Of a stretch of 64,000 nt of DNA, positions 1 through 7,619 are shown piece after piece (the stretch's first letter is position 1; each line of letters starts with the position of its first letter). The translations under genes were made by a program, and so were the position numbers. The DNA comes from Paenibacillus oleatilyticus (lineage in GTDB: Bacteria > Bacillota > Bacilli > Paenibacillales > NBRC-103111), in contig NZ_JAHNZO010000002.1 of NCBI RefSeq assembly GCF_018998565.1, forward strand, positions 62,001 to 126,000. The letters run 5' to 3'. The notes under the pieces are model-generated. The model was not told the origin of the DNA. It saw only the letters and a list, made by a program, of their open reading frames with translations, and did no database searches.

Positions 1-1251
1 TTCCGTTGGGCGCTGCTGGCCGACAGCGCGCCGTGGAACAGCAAGCGGTTCTCCAAGCAAATCGTCGCCGAAGCGAAATCGAAGGTGATCGACACGCTCC
101 ATAACGCGCATGCGTTTTATGCGCTGTATGCGGCGATCGACGGCTATAAGCCGGAGGAGCACCCGCTGCGGACTTCCGCGAACGAGCTGGACCGCTGGAT
201 TCTGTCGAGGCTGAACAGCACGTTGCGTCAGGTCGTGAAGGGGCTGGACGATAACGACTTCCTGAATCCGGCGAAGCAGATTGAGGCGTTCGTCGACGAG
301 CTGAGCAACTGGTATATCCGCCGCTCCCGCGACCGGTTCTGGGCCAGCGGCATGACCGAAGATAAAGTGTCCGCGTACCAGACGCTCCGCGAAGCGCTCT
401 TGACGCTGGCAGCCATGGTCGCTCCCTATGCGCCGCTTATCGCTGAAGACATCTACGGCAACCTTGGCGGTGAGGGAAGCGTTCATCTCGCGGATTACCC
501 GAAGGTGAGCGATTCCGCGGTGGATACGATACTTGAGCGGGATATGGAAACCGCGCGGCAAATCGTCGAGCTGGCGCGCAGCGTCAGGAACGAAACCGGG
601 ATCAAAACCCGCCAACCGCTGGCGGAGCTAATCGTTTCGCTGGACCGGGACTTCCATCTGAGCCGGTACGCGGATATCGTCAAAGAGGAGATCAACGTTA
701 AGGACATCCGCATGGAGCAAAGCGACAGCGGGTTCGTGGACTTCAGCTTGAAGCTGAATCTGAAGGTGGCCGGCAAAAAATACGGCAAATTCGTCGGACC
801 GGTGCAAAGCCGTCTGAAGCAGCTGTCCGCCGCGGAAACGAAGCAAGCCGTCGTCGCGGGCTTCCTGGATGTGGCGGTCGACGGAGAGACGCTTCATCTT
901 ACGCTCGACGAACTGCTCGTGGATAAACAAGCCAAAGCCGGCTTCGCGTCCGCTTCCGGCTATGGAATTACCGTTGCTTTAAATACGGAGATCACCGAAG
1001 AGCTGGAGCAGGAGGGGCTTGTTCGGGAGATCATCCGCGCCGTGCAGGATACCCGCAAAAAGCTGGAGCTGCCGATCGAAAAGCGCGTCGCGCTCGTGCT
1101 CGACGTCGATCCGCAGCTCAAGGAAGCGCTGGAGCGGTTCGATCATGTGCTGCGGGACAACGTGCTGCTGTCCGGCGTCCGGTATGCCAAGGAAAGCGGG
1201 ATGGAATCCGTTTCATTAGGAGAGCGCACGATCGGTCTGCGTATTGAGTAA
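1..1251 (+). CDS. ileS: isoleucyl-tRNA synthetase, type 2, C-terminal part (5' end outside window)
   Basis: The reading frame is open from the first base, so the start lies upstream; about 416 codons are present. The enzyme charges tRNA-Ile with isoleucine in the cytoplasm. The visible part is the alpha-helical anticodon-binding region (SAPWNSKRF near the edge, then NWYIRRSRDRFW) followed by the C-terminal domain with LVREIIRAVQDTRK. That last block and the absence of a Cys-rich C-terminal zinc module are typical of the type-2 (eukaryote-like) IleRS rather than the usual bacterial type 1; type-2 enzymes are known to be mupirocin tolerant. A strong terminator follows 36 bp after the stop, so this is the end of its transcript. 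Confidence 0.95.
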   Translation, partial: FRWALLADSAPWNSKRFSKQIVAEAKSKVIDTLHNAHAFYALYAAIDGYKPEEHPLRTSANELDRWILSRLNSTLRQVVKGLDDNDFLNPAKQIEAFVDELSNWYIRRSRDRFWASGMTEDKVSAYQTLREALLTLAAMVAPYAPLIAEDIYGNLGGEGSVHLADYPKVSDSAVDTILERDMETARQIVELARSVRNETGIKTRQPLAELIVSLDRDFHLSRYADIVKEEINVKDIRMEQSDSGFVDFSLKLNLKVAGKKYGKFVGPVQSRLKQLSAAETKQAVVAGFLDVAVDGETLHLTLDELLVDKQAKAGFASASGYGITVALNTEITEELEQEGLVREIIRAVQDTRKKLELPIEKRVALVLDVDPQLKEALERFDHVLRDNVLLSGVRYAKESGMESVSLGERTIGLRIE

Positions 1252-1287
1252 TCCAACTGCTTTTGCTTGAAGCAGAGGGGAGATATA

Positions 1288-1342
1288 CGGCACGAAGCAT
1301 CAAGATGCGAGACGTCTTGACGCTTTGTGCCGTTTCTTTTTT
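1288..1342 (+). terminator. Rho-independent terminator of ileS
   Basis: Two arms of 18 nt (1288-1305 and 1315-1332) pair with only two mismatches around a 9-nt loop and are followed by a T-run (TTTCTTTTTT). Confidence 0.9.
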
Positions 1343-1428
1343 AGTGGGAGAGTTTTATATATGACGTATGTTGACAGGTTTGCTTGTTTACAATGAGGGA
1401 GGAATCAACGACCAGGGAGGAATCAACG

Positions 1429-2340
1429 ATGAAGTCTTTGCATGGAAAGGTGGCTTTGGTTGCCGGCGCTACGCGCGGTGCAGGCCGAGGCATTGCGATT
1501 GAATTGGGAGCCTCCGGAGCCACGGTTTATGTCACCGGCCGGACGACCCGGGCGAAACGCTCCGAGTATAACCGGCCCGAGACGATCGAAGAGACGGCCG
1601 AGCTTGTCAATCGCGCGGGCGGCAAAGGAATCGCGGTTCAAGTGGACCATCTTGAACCGGACCAGGTCCGGGATCTGGTCGCACGAATAGAACAGGAACA
1701 GGGGCGGCTGGACATCCTGGTCAACGACATTTGGGGCTCCGAGTACTTGGTGCAATGGAACGTGCCCGTATGGGAGCAGTCCCTCGAAGGAGGGTTGCGC
1801 ATGCTGCGGCTGGCGGTCGATACGCATATCATTACGAGCCATTTTGCGCTTCCCTTATTAATCCGCAGCGGCAACGGACTGGTCGTTGAAATGACCGACG
1901 GCACGGAAGAATACAACCGTCAAAACTACCGGCTGTCGCTGTTTTACGATTTGGCCAAAACTTCCGCCATTCGCATGGCCCGGTCCTTGGCCCATGAGCT
2001 TGCGCCTCACCAATGTACGGCGGTGGCAGTGACTCCCGGTTGGATGCGCTCCGAAATTATGTTGGAGCATTTCGGGGTGAAGGAAGAGAATTGGCGCGAC
2101 GCCGCTTCGAAAGAACCGCATTTTATGATCTCGGAAACGCCGCGGTTTGTAGGCCGGGCCATTGCCGCGCTGGCGGCCGACCCGAAGGTGTCCCGGTGGA
2201 ACGGCCAGTCCTTGTCGAGCGGCCAGCTTGCGCAAGTGTACGGGTTCCATGATCTGGACGGCTCCCGGCCGGATTGCTGGCGGTATATCGTCGAGGTGCA
2301 GGACGCGGGAAAACCGGCAGATGTCACCGGGTACCGTTAA
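1429..2340 (+). CDS. short-chain dehydrogenase/reductase (SDR)
   Basis: 303 residues. NAD(P)-binding Rossmann fold with the glycine motif AGATRGAGRGIA at residues 12-23 and the catalytic pair Y173/K177 (YDLAK). NDIWG replaces the usual NNAG segment, a variant seen in a subgroup of SDRs. The C-terminal 60 residues (LSSGQLAQVYGFHDLDGSRP) match a family of uncharacterised SDR oxidoreductases in bacilli; the substrate cannot be told from sequence. I chose the ATG at 1429 because GGGAGG lies 8 bases upstream; in-frame starts at 1384 and 1393 would run through the Shine-Dalgarno sequence. A 16-bp block containing that sequence is tandemly duplicated just upstream (1396-1411 and 1414-1429). The gene appears monocistronic. 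Confidence 0.88.
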   Translation: MKSLHGKVALVAGATRGAGRGIAIELGASGATVYVTGRTTRAKRSEYNRPETIEETAELVNRAGGKGIAVQVDHLEPDQVRDLVARIEQEQGRLDILVNDIWGSEYLVQWNVPVWEQSLEGGLRMLRLAVDTHIITSHFALPLLIRSGNGLVVEMTDGTEEYNRQNYRLSLFYDLAKTSAIRMARSLAHELAPHQCTAVAVTPGWMRSEIMLEHFGVKEENWRDAASKEPHFMISETPRFVGRAIAALAADPKVSRWNGQSLSSGQLAQVYGFHDLDGSRPDCWRYIVEVQDAGKPADVTGYR

Positions 2341-2349
2341 TCGGTTAGA

Positions 2350-2622
2350 ATGAAATGTATTCCCGCAAGGCGAGGTGGAAGCTCGTACTATTTGCTTTTT
2401 TCCGACTCGCTGCTCAACATTTTGGGGTTTGTAGTCAAAGAAAAGTACCGAAACCAAGGTGTTGGTGGTATGCTGATCCAGAGTCTTGAAGATTGGGCGG
2501 AAACCAGCGGGTTTTCCGGAATTAAGTTGCTGTCCCATCCGAGCCGGATTCACGCCCACCGGTTCTACGAACGAAGAGGATATGTTTTTACAGACCTTAG
2601 CCGAGAAAGCCCTTACCTTTAG
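2350..2622 (+). pseudogene. truncated GNAT N-acetyltransferase remnant
   Basis: A 90-codon frame that holds only the acetyl-CoA binding core of a GNAT protein: LGFVVKEKYRNQGVGGMLI (motif A, RNQGVG) and AHRFYERRGYVF (motif B). The N-terminal 50-60 residues expected in this family are missing, and the first residues (MKCIPARRGG) do not resemble a GNAT start. The stop falls within a hairpin next to the IS200/IS605 insertion, so the 3' end may also have been altered. It starts 10 bp after the SDR stop with no good ribosome binding site. Most likely a dead remnant. Confidence 0.7.
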
Positions 2623-2644
2623 ACATGGGATGAATCGGCTTAGG
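2595..2644 (+). repeat. IS200/IS605-type terminal hairpin, possible left end
   Basis: CCTTAGCCGA (2595-2604) pairs with TCGGCTTAGG (2635-2644), with an inner AGCCC/GGG stem around TTTAG. TTTAG-loop hairpins of this kind are typical of IS200/IS605 ends. A second small hairpin (GGCT, loop, AGCC) lies near 2647-2661. The exact left boundary is not fixed. Confidence 0.4.
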
Positions 2645-2728
2645 ACAAGGGCTGTCTTTAGCCAGCTTCATTATCCTACATTCTTTCATCTTGTTGCAGT
2701 TGTATGTTTAGACTGATACAATCGGCGT

Positions 2729-3127
2729 ATGAGAGAAGAATATAGAAGAACGGCAACAACCGTATCACTCATCAACTATCATTTTGTGTTTTGCCCGCGA
2801 TACCGAAGAAAGGTACTTGTGAATCAAGTAGAAGCGCGATTTAAAGAGCTTGTGCAAGAGCTGTGTCAGGAAAACGATTGGCTTATGGTTGCGATGGAAG
2901 TCATGCCCGATCATGTGCATCTATTCTTAAATGTGCGACCAACGGATTCTCCAGCGGACATTATGGTAAAATTGAAAGGTGCGACCTCGCGATTTTTGCG
3001 TCAAGAATTTAAGCACTTGAAGCATCTGCCAAGCCTTTGGACACGTTCCTATTTTGTCAGCACGGCAGAGAATGTTTCGAGCGAAACCATCAAACGTTAT
3101 GTGGAAGAACAAAAGACAAGGGGGTGA
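2729..3127 (+). CDS. tnpA: IS200/IS605-family Y1 transposase TnpA
   Basis: 132 residues, the usual length for TnpA. The HUH metal-binding motif is HVHLFL (H62 and H64) and the nucleophilic tyrosine is Y124 in RYVEEQK. This single-strand transposase cuts and joins the hairpin-bearing ends of the element through a covalent 5'-phosphotyrosine. All catalytic residues are present and the frame is intact, so it may be active. The downstream tnpB starts 4 bp after the stop and the two are probably cotranscribed. Confidence 0.95.
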   Translation: MREEYRRTATTVSLINYHFVFCPRYRRKVLVNQVEARFKELVQELCQENDWLMVAMEVMPDHVHLFLNVRPTDSPADIMVKLKGATSRFLRQEFKHLKHLPSLWTRSYFVSTAENVSSETIKRYVEEQKTRG

Positions 3128-3131
3128 AGCC

Positions 3132-4187
3132 ATGCAAACCGTAACCGTTCAAATTCGAATATTCCCAAACGATGTTTCCCTGCAGAAGGAGATGGGGGGC
3201 GAATACATCAAAACGGTCAATCTCCTAACCGAACAAGCGGAAGAATTGGGTACATTTCCAAAGCTCACCTCCAAGGATGTCGATGCCAAACTTCCATCCG
3301 CAGTAAAGAACCAAGCTATTCGAGATGCGCGAAGCATTCATAAAAAGACGAAAAAGCAAGGAAAACGTCCGGTTCTCAAGCGCAGAGCCTACTACGTAAA
3401 TAACCAGAACTATTCACTTGGGGACCATAGCGTTGCATTTCCTGTTATGTTGGACGGAAAGGCACAGCGACTGAAGATTTCGGCCCGTGTAACGGAACGC
3501 GAACAACGTTTTCTATCCAGCGGCAAGCTTGGCCTTTTAAAAATGGTTGAGAAGTCGGGCAAGTGGTACGTACAAATTTCTGTTGAAAGAAAGACAGAAC
3601 AAACAACGGGCGATGTCATGATGGGAATTGACTTGGACTTAAAAATCCCTGCCGTTGTTGTCACCTCAACAGGTAAGACGAAATTTGTTGGCAACGGCAG
3701 ACAGAACAAGTACATTCGCCGCAAATATAAAGAGCGAAGAAGAAAGATGGGCAAGTTAAAGAAACTGTCTGCGATTCGTAAGCAAGAAAATAAAGAACAT
3801 CGCTACATCAAAGACCAAAACCACAAAATCAGCCGTAAGATTGTGAACATGGCGATCGAAGAACAAGTGTCGGTCATCAAGATGGAAAAGCTGACGAACC
3901 TTCGCCAAACGACAAGAACAAGTCGTAAAAACGCTAAAAACTTGCATAACTGGACGTTCTATCAATTGCAAATGTTTATCGCATACAAAGCGGCATTGGC
4001 CGGGATCAACATCATCGAAGTCAATTCTGCCTACACCTCCCAAACGTGTCCAAACTGCGAGAAACGGACCAAGGCAATGGACCGAACGTATCAATGTTCA
4101 TGCGGGTATCGCGCACACCGCGACAGAGTTGGAGCCATCAACATCATGCGCCAACCTGTGATAGATGGTAACAGTCTATCAGCCTAG
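3132..4187 (+). CDS. tnpB: TnpB RNA-guided endonuclease of IS200/IS605 element
   Basis: 351 residues from the ATG at 3132, preceded by GGGGTGA. The RuvC catalytic residues are visible: D167 (GIDLDL), E252 (KMEKL) and D331 (HRDRVGAINI). The zinc-ribbon cysteines are C306/C309 (CPNC) and C322/C324 (CSC). TnpB proteins are ancestors of Cas12 and cut DNA next to the element's insertion motif, guided by an RNA from the element's right end. The N-terminal beta-barrel region is a little short compared with 370-400-residue TnpBs, but no frameshift is seen. It could therefore be functional. Confidence 0.93.
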   Translation: MQTVTVQIRIFPNDVSLQKEMGGEYIKTVNLLTEQAEELGTFPKLTSKDVDAKLPSAVKNQAIRDARSIHKKTKKQGKRPVLKRRAYYVNNQNYSLGDHSVAFPVMLDGKAQRLKISARVTEREQRFLSSGKLGLLKMVEKSGKWYVQISVERKTEQTTGDVMMGIDLDLKIPAVVVTSTGKTKFVGNGRQNKYIRRKYKERRRKMGKLKKLSAIRKQENKEHRYIKDQNHKISRKIVNMAIEEQVSVIKMEKLTNLRQTTRTSRKNAKNLHNWTFYQLQMFIAYKAALAGINIIEVNSAYTSQTCPNCEKRTKAMDRTYQCSCGYRAHRDRVGAINIMRQPVIDGNSLSA

Positions 4188-4317
4188 ATAGCTATACCTC
4201 TGATCTAGGATGAGCTAATGAGCTAGCTCTTAACTTAGCAGTCTGCACAAAACAGAAATGGCCTGCGTGCGTTAACTAGCTAAGAATCCCTCGGATTTAG
4301 CCGTGTTGGAGGCTCAA
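4188..4317 (+). ncRNA. predicted TnpB guide RNA (omega/reRNA) scaffold at the element's right end
   Basis: Non-coding tail of the element ending in GAATCCC, a CGG-ATTTAG-CCG hairpin and GGAGGCTCAA, the conserved end of TnpB guide-RNA scaffolds. The guide itself would be the first 16-20 bases of flanking DNA after 4317. The 5' limit is unknown and the RNA probably begins inside tnpB. Placement is by analogy with described TnpB systems. Confidence 0.5.
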
Positions 4318-4466
4318 AAAGGACCAAAAAAATTATATTAAAAAGTTCAACTAGCACTCTTTTCTTGATCGGCATCATACGGAAAAAAAAGGATATTTGA
4401 GGATGCTCCTCGAATACATTACTTCACTTACGTCATCTCATGCCGACAAGGAGTGGAGTTTAGACG

Positions 4467-5252
4467 ATGATCGACCGCCGCCATGATGTAAGGCCGGAAG
4501 TAAGAGCTTATCTGGAGCGAATCGGATACGAAGGCCCGCTGGATGGAAGCGCGGCCGTGCTGGCCGAATTGCAAGAATGCCACATTCATTCGGTGCCTTA
4601 CGAAAACCTGGATATTGTGCGTCGCATTCCGCTGTCATTGGAAGTCGAGGATCTGATCGACAAAATTGTCGTTCGTGGCCGCGGCGGATACTGCTTCGAG
4701 CTGAACGCGCTCTTCGGCTGGCTGCTGCGGGAGCTGGGATACCCGGTCGCGGATTTCGTAGCCCGCTTCTGGCGCGACGAGCCGGCCCCGCCCCCCAAGC
4801 GCCGCCATCAGGTGCTGAAGGTCGAGGCGGAAGGGGCGACGTATCTATGCGATGTGGGAGTAGGCGGGATTGTGCCACGCTGGCCCGTCCAGCTCATCGA
4901 GGGACTGGAGCATCAGCAGGGAGACGAATGCTACCGGATGGAACGCGACCCCTACTACGGTTGGGTGCTCAGCGAGCTGAAGGATGGGCAATGGTGCTGG
5001 CTGTATTCCTTTACCGAAGAACCGCAGCTGCCTAAGGACTTCATCATGGCGAGCTATTGGTGCGAGAACGCTCCCGACTCGGTCTTCATCAACCATGCCA
5101 GGGCGGCGATTCGTACCCGGGACGGGCGGAAGACATTGGCCGGGGAGGAGTTCCGGATTTTCACCGCGGACGGCGTCGAGACCTTTACCCCGCAGACAAA
5201 AGAAGAGTACGCCGAAGCGCTGCGCACTCATTTTGGCATTATTTTGGAATAA
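4467..5252 (+). CDS. nat: arylamine N-acetyltransferase
   Basis: 261 residues, the usual NAT length. The cysteine-protease-like triad is C76 (RGGYCFELN), H114 (RRHQVLKV) and D129 (LCDVGVGG). NATs transfer the acetyl group from acetyl-CoA to arylamines, hydrazines and hydroxylamines in the cytoplasm; in soil bacteria they help detoxify aromatic amines. GGAG lies 8 bases before the ATG. A possible 20-codon gene with a strong ribosome binding site starts 13 bp after the stop. Confidence 0.93.
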   Translation: MIDRRHDVRPEVRAYLERIGYEGPLDGSAAVLAELQECHIHSVPYENLDIVRRIPLSLEVEDLIDKIVVRGRGGYCFELNALFGWLLRELGYPVADFVARFWRDEPAPPPKRRHQVLKVEAEGATYLCDVGVGGIVPRWPVQLIEGLEHQQGDECYRMERDPYYGWVLSELKDGQWCWLYSFTEEPQLPKDFIMASYWCENAPDSVFINHARAAIRTRDGRKTLAGEEFRIFTADGVETFTPQTKEEYAEALRTHFGIILE

Positions 5253-5265
5253 AGGAGGGGGACGT

Positions 5266-5328
5266 ATGAGCCTTCGACAAAAAATCCAAAGATGGTTTAA
5301 ATACTTCGTGATCATGACAAAAATATAG
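5266..5328 (+). CDS. possible 20-residue amphipathic peptide
   Basis: A 20-codon frame (starting MSLRQKIQRWFKYF) preceded by AAAGGAGGGG, one of the best Shine-Dalgarno sequences in the window, at 5 bases spacing. The product would be a basic amphipathic helix (K, R, W, F, I rich) that could lie on the membrane. It is adjacent to nat in the same direction. No family is recognised, and a fortuitous ribosome binding site cannot be excluded. Confidence 0.4.
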   Translation: MSLRQKIQRWFKYFVIMTKI

Positions 5329-5390
5329 TTAATGCTACATATAATTAGTAATATTAATAATTAATGAAATAAAAAAGAACTGCCGCACCG

Positions 5391-5966
5391 CTAAGAAACG
5401 GGGTCGGCAGTTCTTTGCTTTAAGTCGGCTCGACATGCGCGCAAAATTTTGTCGCTTAGCTCCGGATCGTTGACGGAACGGGCCAGCAAAATCGAGCCGA
5501 CCATGGTTGCGGTCAGCGCGATGCTTTTGTCCTCGTCTTGACCGGCAAGTCCCGAGACGAAGGAGAGAAAGCGGGAGACCTCTTCGGTGAACACTTCGCG
5601 GATGTCCTCGGAAGACCGGGCGATTTCGCCCGCCAGGGCAGGCATGATGCACCCTTGCTCCGACGAGTCGCGGTGGGCCGCGCTCAAGTATGACTCGATC
5701 ACGACGTATAGCTTCTCCTCGTCTGACGCCTGTTCCGCGACAGAGCCGAGCCGGGTGACGGTGTCTTCCATCGCGCTTTTGCAGGCTTCCGCGACCAACT
5801 GCTCCTTGCTGTCGAAATGGGCGTAGAAGCCGCCGTGCGTCAGTCCGGCCCCGCTCATAATTTGCGGCACGCTGACCGCTTTGATCCCGCTCGCCCGGAA
5901 CGCCTGCGAAGCGCTTTGCACAATTTTATGCCGGATATTCATTTTATGTTTTTTGGTATAAGGCAT
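5391..5966 (-). CDS. TetR/AcrR-family transcriptional regulator
   Basis: 191 residues. The N-terminal helix-turn-helix includes GLTHGGFYAHFDSKEQLVAEA at about residues 45-65, typical of TetR repressors that sense small toxic compounds. The frame stays open upstream, but that extension lies inside the iron-sulfur protein gene in another phase, so the ATG at 5966 is taken as the start. It lies 47 bp downstream of the QueG-like gene in the same direction and is probably cotranscribed. The palindromic operator at 7409-7456 is therefore likely its autoregulatory site. Confidence 0.88.
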   Translation of the reverse strand: MPYTKKHKMNIRHKIVQSASQAFRASGIKAVSVPQIMSGAGLTHGGFYAHFDSKEQLVAEACKSAMEDTVTRLGSVAEQASDEEKLYVVIESYLSAAHRDSSEQGCIMPALAGEIARSSEDIREVFTEEVSRFLSFVSGLAGQDEDKSIALTATMVGSILLARSVNDPELSDKILRACRADLKQRTADPVS

Positions 5967-6013
5967 CTTACGTTTCACCACGCCTAACGATAATTTATGT
6001 ATTCTCCCTGATG

Positions 6014-7360
6014 TCACGAAGGAAAGCATTTGCGGAACGCCGTAAGCAGCTTGAGCGGGCCTTTCGTCCGGATTTTGCGAAGCAGCATAGCTGGAAGTGG
6101 ATGCTCCGTCTTTCCAAGGACGCGAATCCAGGTCCCGCTGTCTGCGGTCAGCTCGAAATCTGCTTCCCCGGTATGCCCCTCTGTTACGGTAATCGTCTGC
6201 TGTTTGATCACAACCGTTGCTTTCGCTTCTTCTTGACCGGTAAAGGTAAAATGATACGTTGCGTTCAAGTCCTTGGCCTGATGGCGCTGAAAGAACAGCG
6301 GGAGCATCTTCAAAAAAGATCGGACGGACTTCGAACGCAGCCCGTTGCTTACCCGCTTCACCCGCTTGTGCGGAAAACGGCGGACGACATGCTGCTCGGC
6401 ATCGGAACCTGGAACGACATAGATCGTTTCTTTTTTGTTCTGCAGCGGCTTGACGATGTCCTCCAGGAATTGCTTGCGGTTGTTCCAGAACGCGCCGATG
6501 ACGTCTTCTCCTGCGGGACAGACGGCCATACAGTAGGCGGCCTTGTAATTGGCGCCGAACGATAAGCTCTGCCACATGGAGGCCGTTTCTCCGTCTTCGA
6601 CTCTGGAGCGGTACGCTTTGGCGTTTTTGCTGTCCGCAATCGTCTCGATCCAGTTGGTGAACCCGCCCGAAAATTCCCGGTAGTTGTGCGTGTAGCAGGC
6701 CGAAAAATTGAAGTGTCCGTCCGGTTCGATAGCGCCGACGGGACAGGCGGCGACGCAGAGCTTGCATTCCAGGCACGGATTGTAGTCGATGGGCCTCGAC
6801 TCCTCCGAAATGCGGGCGTCAGTCACGATGGTCCCGAGCAAAATGAAATTGCCGAATTTCGGATGAATGACATTGCGGTGAATGCCCATTTGACCGAGTC
6901 CGGCCGCCACGGCGATCGGCTTGTGCGAAATGACCCATTGCTTGCCGTCCCTGGCTACCTCCATGGGGAAGCCCATCGGAGGGTTCACCGCTTTGATGCC
7001 CATCTCCTCCAGACGGGATACAATCTCATGCCCGACATGCGTGATGCGGTCGTGCACGTGATAAAATTCCGCGTTGGCGACGGAGCGGGCCGCAGACCGG
7101 ACCGGCTCGCGGTTCATTCGGCACACGAAGCTGATCAGCAGACCGGCATCCGGCAGCAGCTCGCGTATTTCGTGGCGCTGCCCGTCCAGCTCGGACCGGT
7201 CGATCGCGACGAAGCCGACGTCATCAGCCCCCGCTTCCAGGCAAAGCTTGCGCAGCCAGGCGGCATCGAGGGCCGCTTCCCGGGACGTGCCGGAAGGAGG
7301 CTGTTTGGCAAGGTGCTGGCGGACGGTAGGGTGGTCTTCGAGCTTTCTACTCATGATCAT
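6014..7360 (-). CDS. QueG-like 4Fe-4S oxidoreductase with C-terminal SCP2 domain
   Basis: 448 residues. Residues about 30-290 resemble epoxyqueuosine-reductase/reductive-dehalogenase-like proteins, with a ferredoxin cluster C196-x2-C199-x2-C202-x3-C206-P and a second CMAVCP (C277, C281). Residues about 335-448 (YHFTFTGQEEAKATVVI onward) resemble an SCP2 sterol-carrier domain that binds hydrophobic ligands. It is not a simple QueG, which lacks SCP2. AAAGGAG lies 6 bases before the ATG. The downstream TetR gene and the operator in its promoter suggest induction by a hydrophobic or electrophilic compound. The actual substrate is unknown. Confidence 0.85.
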   Translation of the reverse strand: MIMSRKLEDHPTVRQHLAKQPPSGTSREAALDAAWLRKLCLEAGADDVGFVAIDRSELDGQRHEIRELLPDAGLLISFVCRMNREPVRSAARSVANAEFYHVHDRITHVGHEIVSRLEEMGIKAVNPPMGFPMEVARDGKQWVISHKPIAVAAGLGQMGIHRNVIHPKFGNFILLGTIVTDARISEESRPIDYNPCLECKLCVAACPVGAIEPDGHFNFSACYTHNYREFSGGFTNWIETIADSKNAKAYRSRVEDGETASMWQSLSFGANYKAAYCMAVCPAGEDVIGAFWNNRKQFLEDIVKPLQNKKETIYVVPGSDAEQHVVRRFPHKRVKRVSNGLRSKSVRSFLKMLPLFFQRHQAKDLNATYHFTFTGQEEAKATVVIKQQTITVTEGHTGEADFELTADSGTWIRVLGKTEHPLPAMLLRKIRTKGPLKLLTAFRKCFPS

Positions 7361-7408
7361 TATAGCTCCTTTCGTTCCAAAAACGAAAATGTAGAACCCG
7401 GATCGACG

Positions 7409-7456
7409 TTTTAAATATGATGATCATCATAAATATTATAATCATCATATTTAAAA
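7409..7456 (-). promoter_or_regulatory. palindromic operator for the TetR regulator
   Basis: Perfect 16-bp inverted repeats at 7409-7424 and 7441-7456 separated by 16 bp, with an inner perfect palindrome ATGATGATCATCAT at 7417-7430. One arm fills the space between the -35 and -10 boxes of the divergent promoter and the other covers the start point, so a bound repressor would block RNA polymerase. Confidence 0.75.
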
Positions 7457-7463
7457 CGGTCAA
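7435..7463 (-). promoter_or_regulatory. sigma-A promoter for the QueG/SCP2-tetR operon
   Basis: On the minus strand TTGACC (7463-7458) is followed after exactly 17 bp by TATAAT (7440-7435), a near-consensus vegetative promoter about 75 bp upstream of the start codon. Confidence 0.8.
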
Positions 7464-7563
7464 TAAATATCCACATTTGCGGAACCCGCACCAGGACGCT
7501 GGCGGGGCCGAATATGCCCCAAAAATCACCCGCAGACCGCTGTTCAAGCCGTGAGCATTAGTC

Positions 7564-7592
7564 TTGACAAACACAATATCTTGATATAGATT
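7564..7592 (+). promoter_or_regulatory. promoter for nrdIEF
   Basis: TTGACA at 7564-7569 followed after 17 bp by TAGATT at 7587-7592 (TATAGA at 7585 is an alternative -10). It lies immediately upstream of the cobalamin riboswitch. Confidence 0.65.
7571..7586 (+). promoter_or_regulatory. NrdR-like box 1
   Basis: ACACAATATCTTGATA matches 12 of 16 positions of the NrdR consensus ACACWATATATWGTGT, including the first nine, and lies between the -35 and -10 boxes. Confidence 0.5.
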
Positions 7593-7601
7593 TGAAACTA
7601 T

Positions 7602-7617
7602 CATCTACATATCGTGA
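7602..7617 (+). promoter_or_regulatory. NrdR-like box 2
   Basis: CATCTACATATCGTGA matches 10 of 16 positions of the NrdR consensus. It starts exactly 31 bp after box 1, the three-helical-turn spacing typical of paired NrdR boxes. Confidence 0.45.
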
Positions 7618-7619
7618 TT

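Larger units (their letters stand above)
2645..4317 (+). mobile_element. IS200/IS605-family insertion sequence (tnpA-tnpB)
   Basis: A complete-looking element carrying a Y1 transposase and a TnpB nuclease in the same orientation, with hairpin-rich flanks and a visibly lower GC content than its surroundings. The right end is placed at 4317, after the conserved GAATCCC-hairpin-GGAGGCTCAA end typical of these elements. The left end is uncertain (2595-2700). No inverted terminal repeats or target duplications are expected in this family. Confidence 0.8.

Noticed and set aside
5967..6776. Apparent 270-residue N-terminal extension of the TetR gene
   Set aside because: The extension is out of phase inside the iron-sulfur gene and looks like shadow sequence; the HTH begins normally after ATG 5966.
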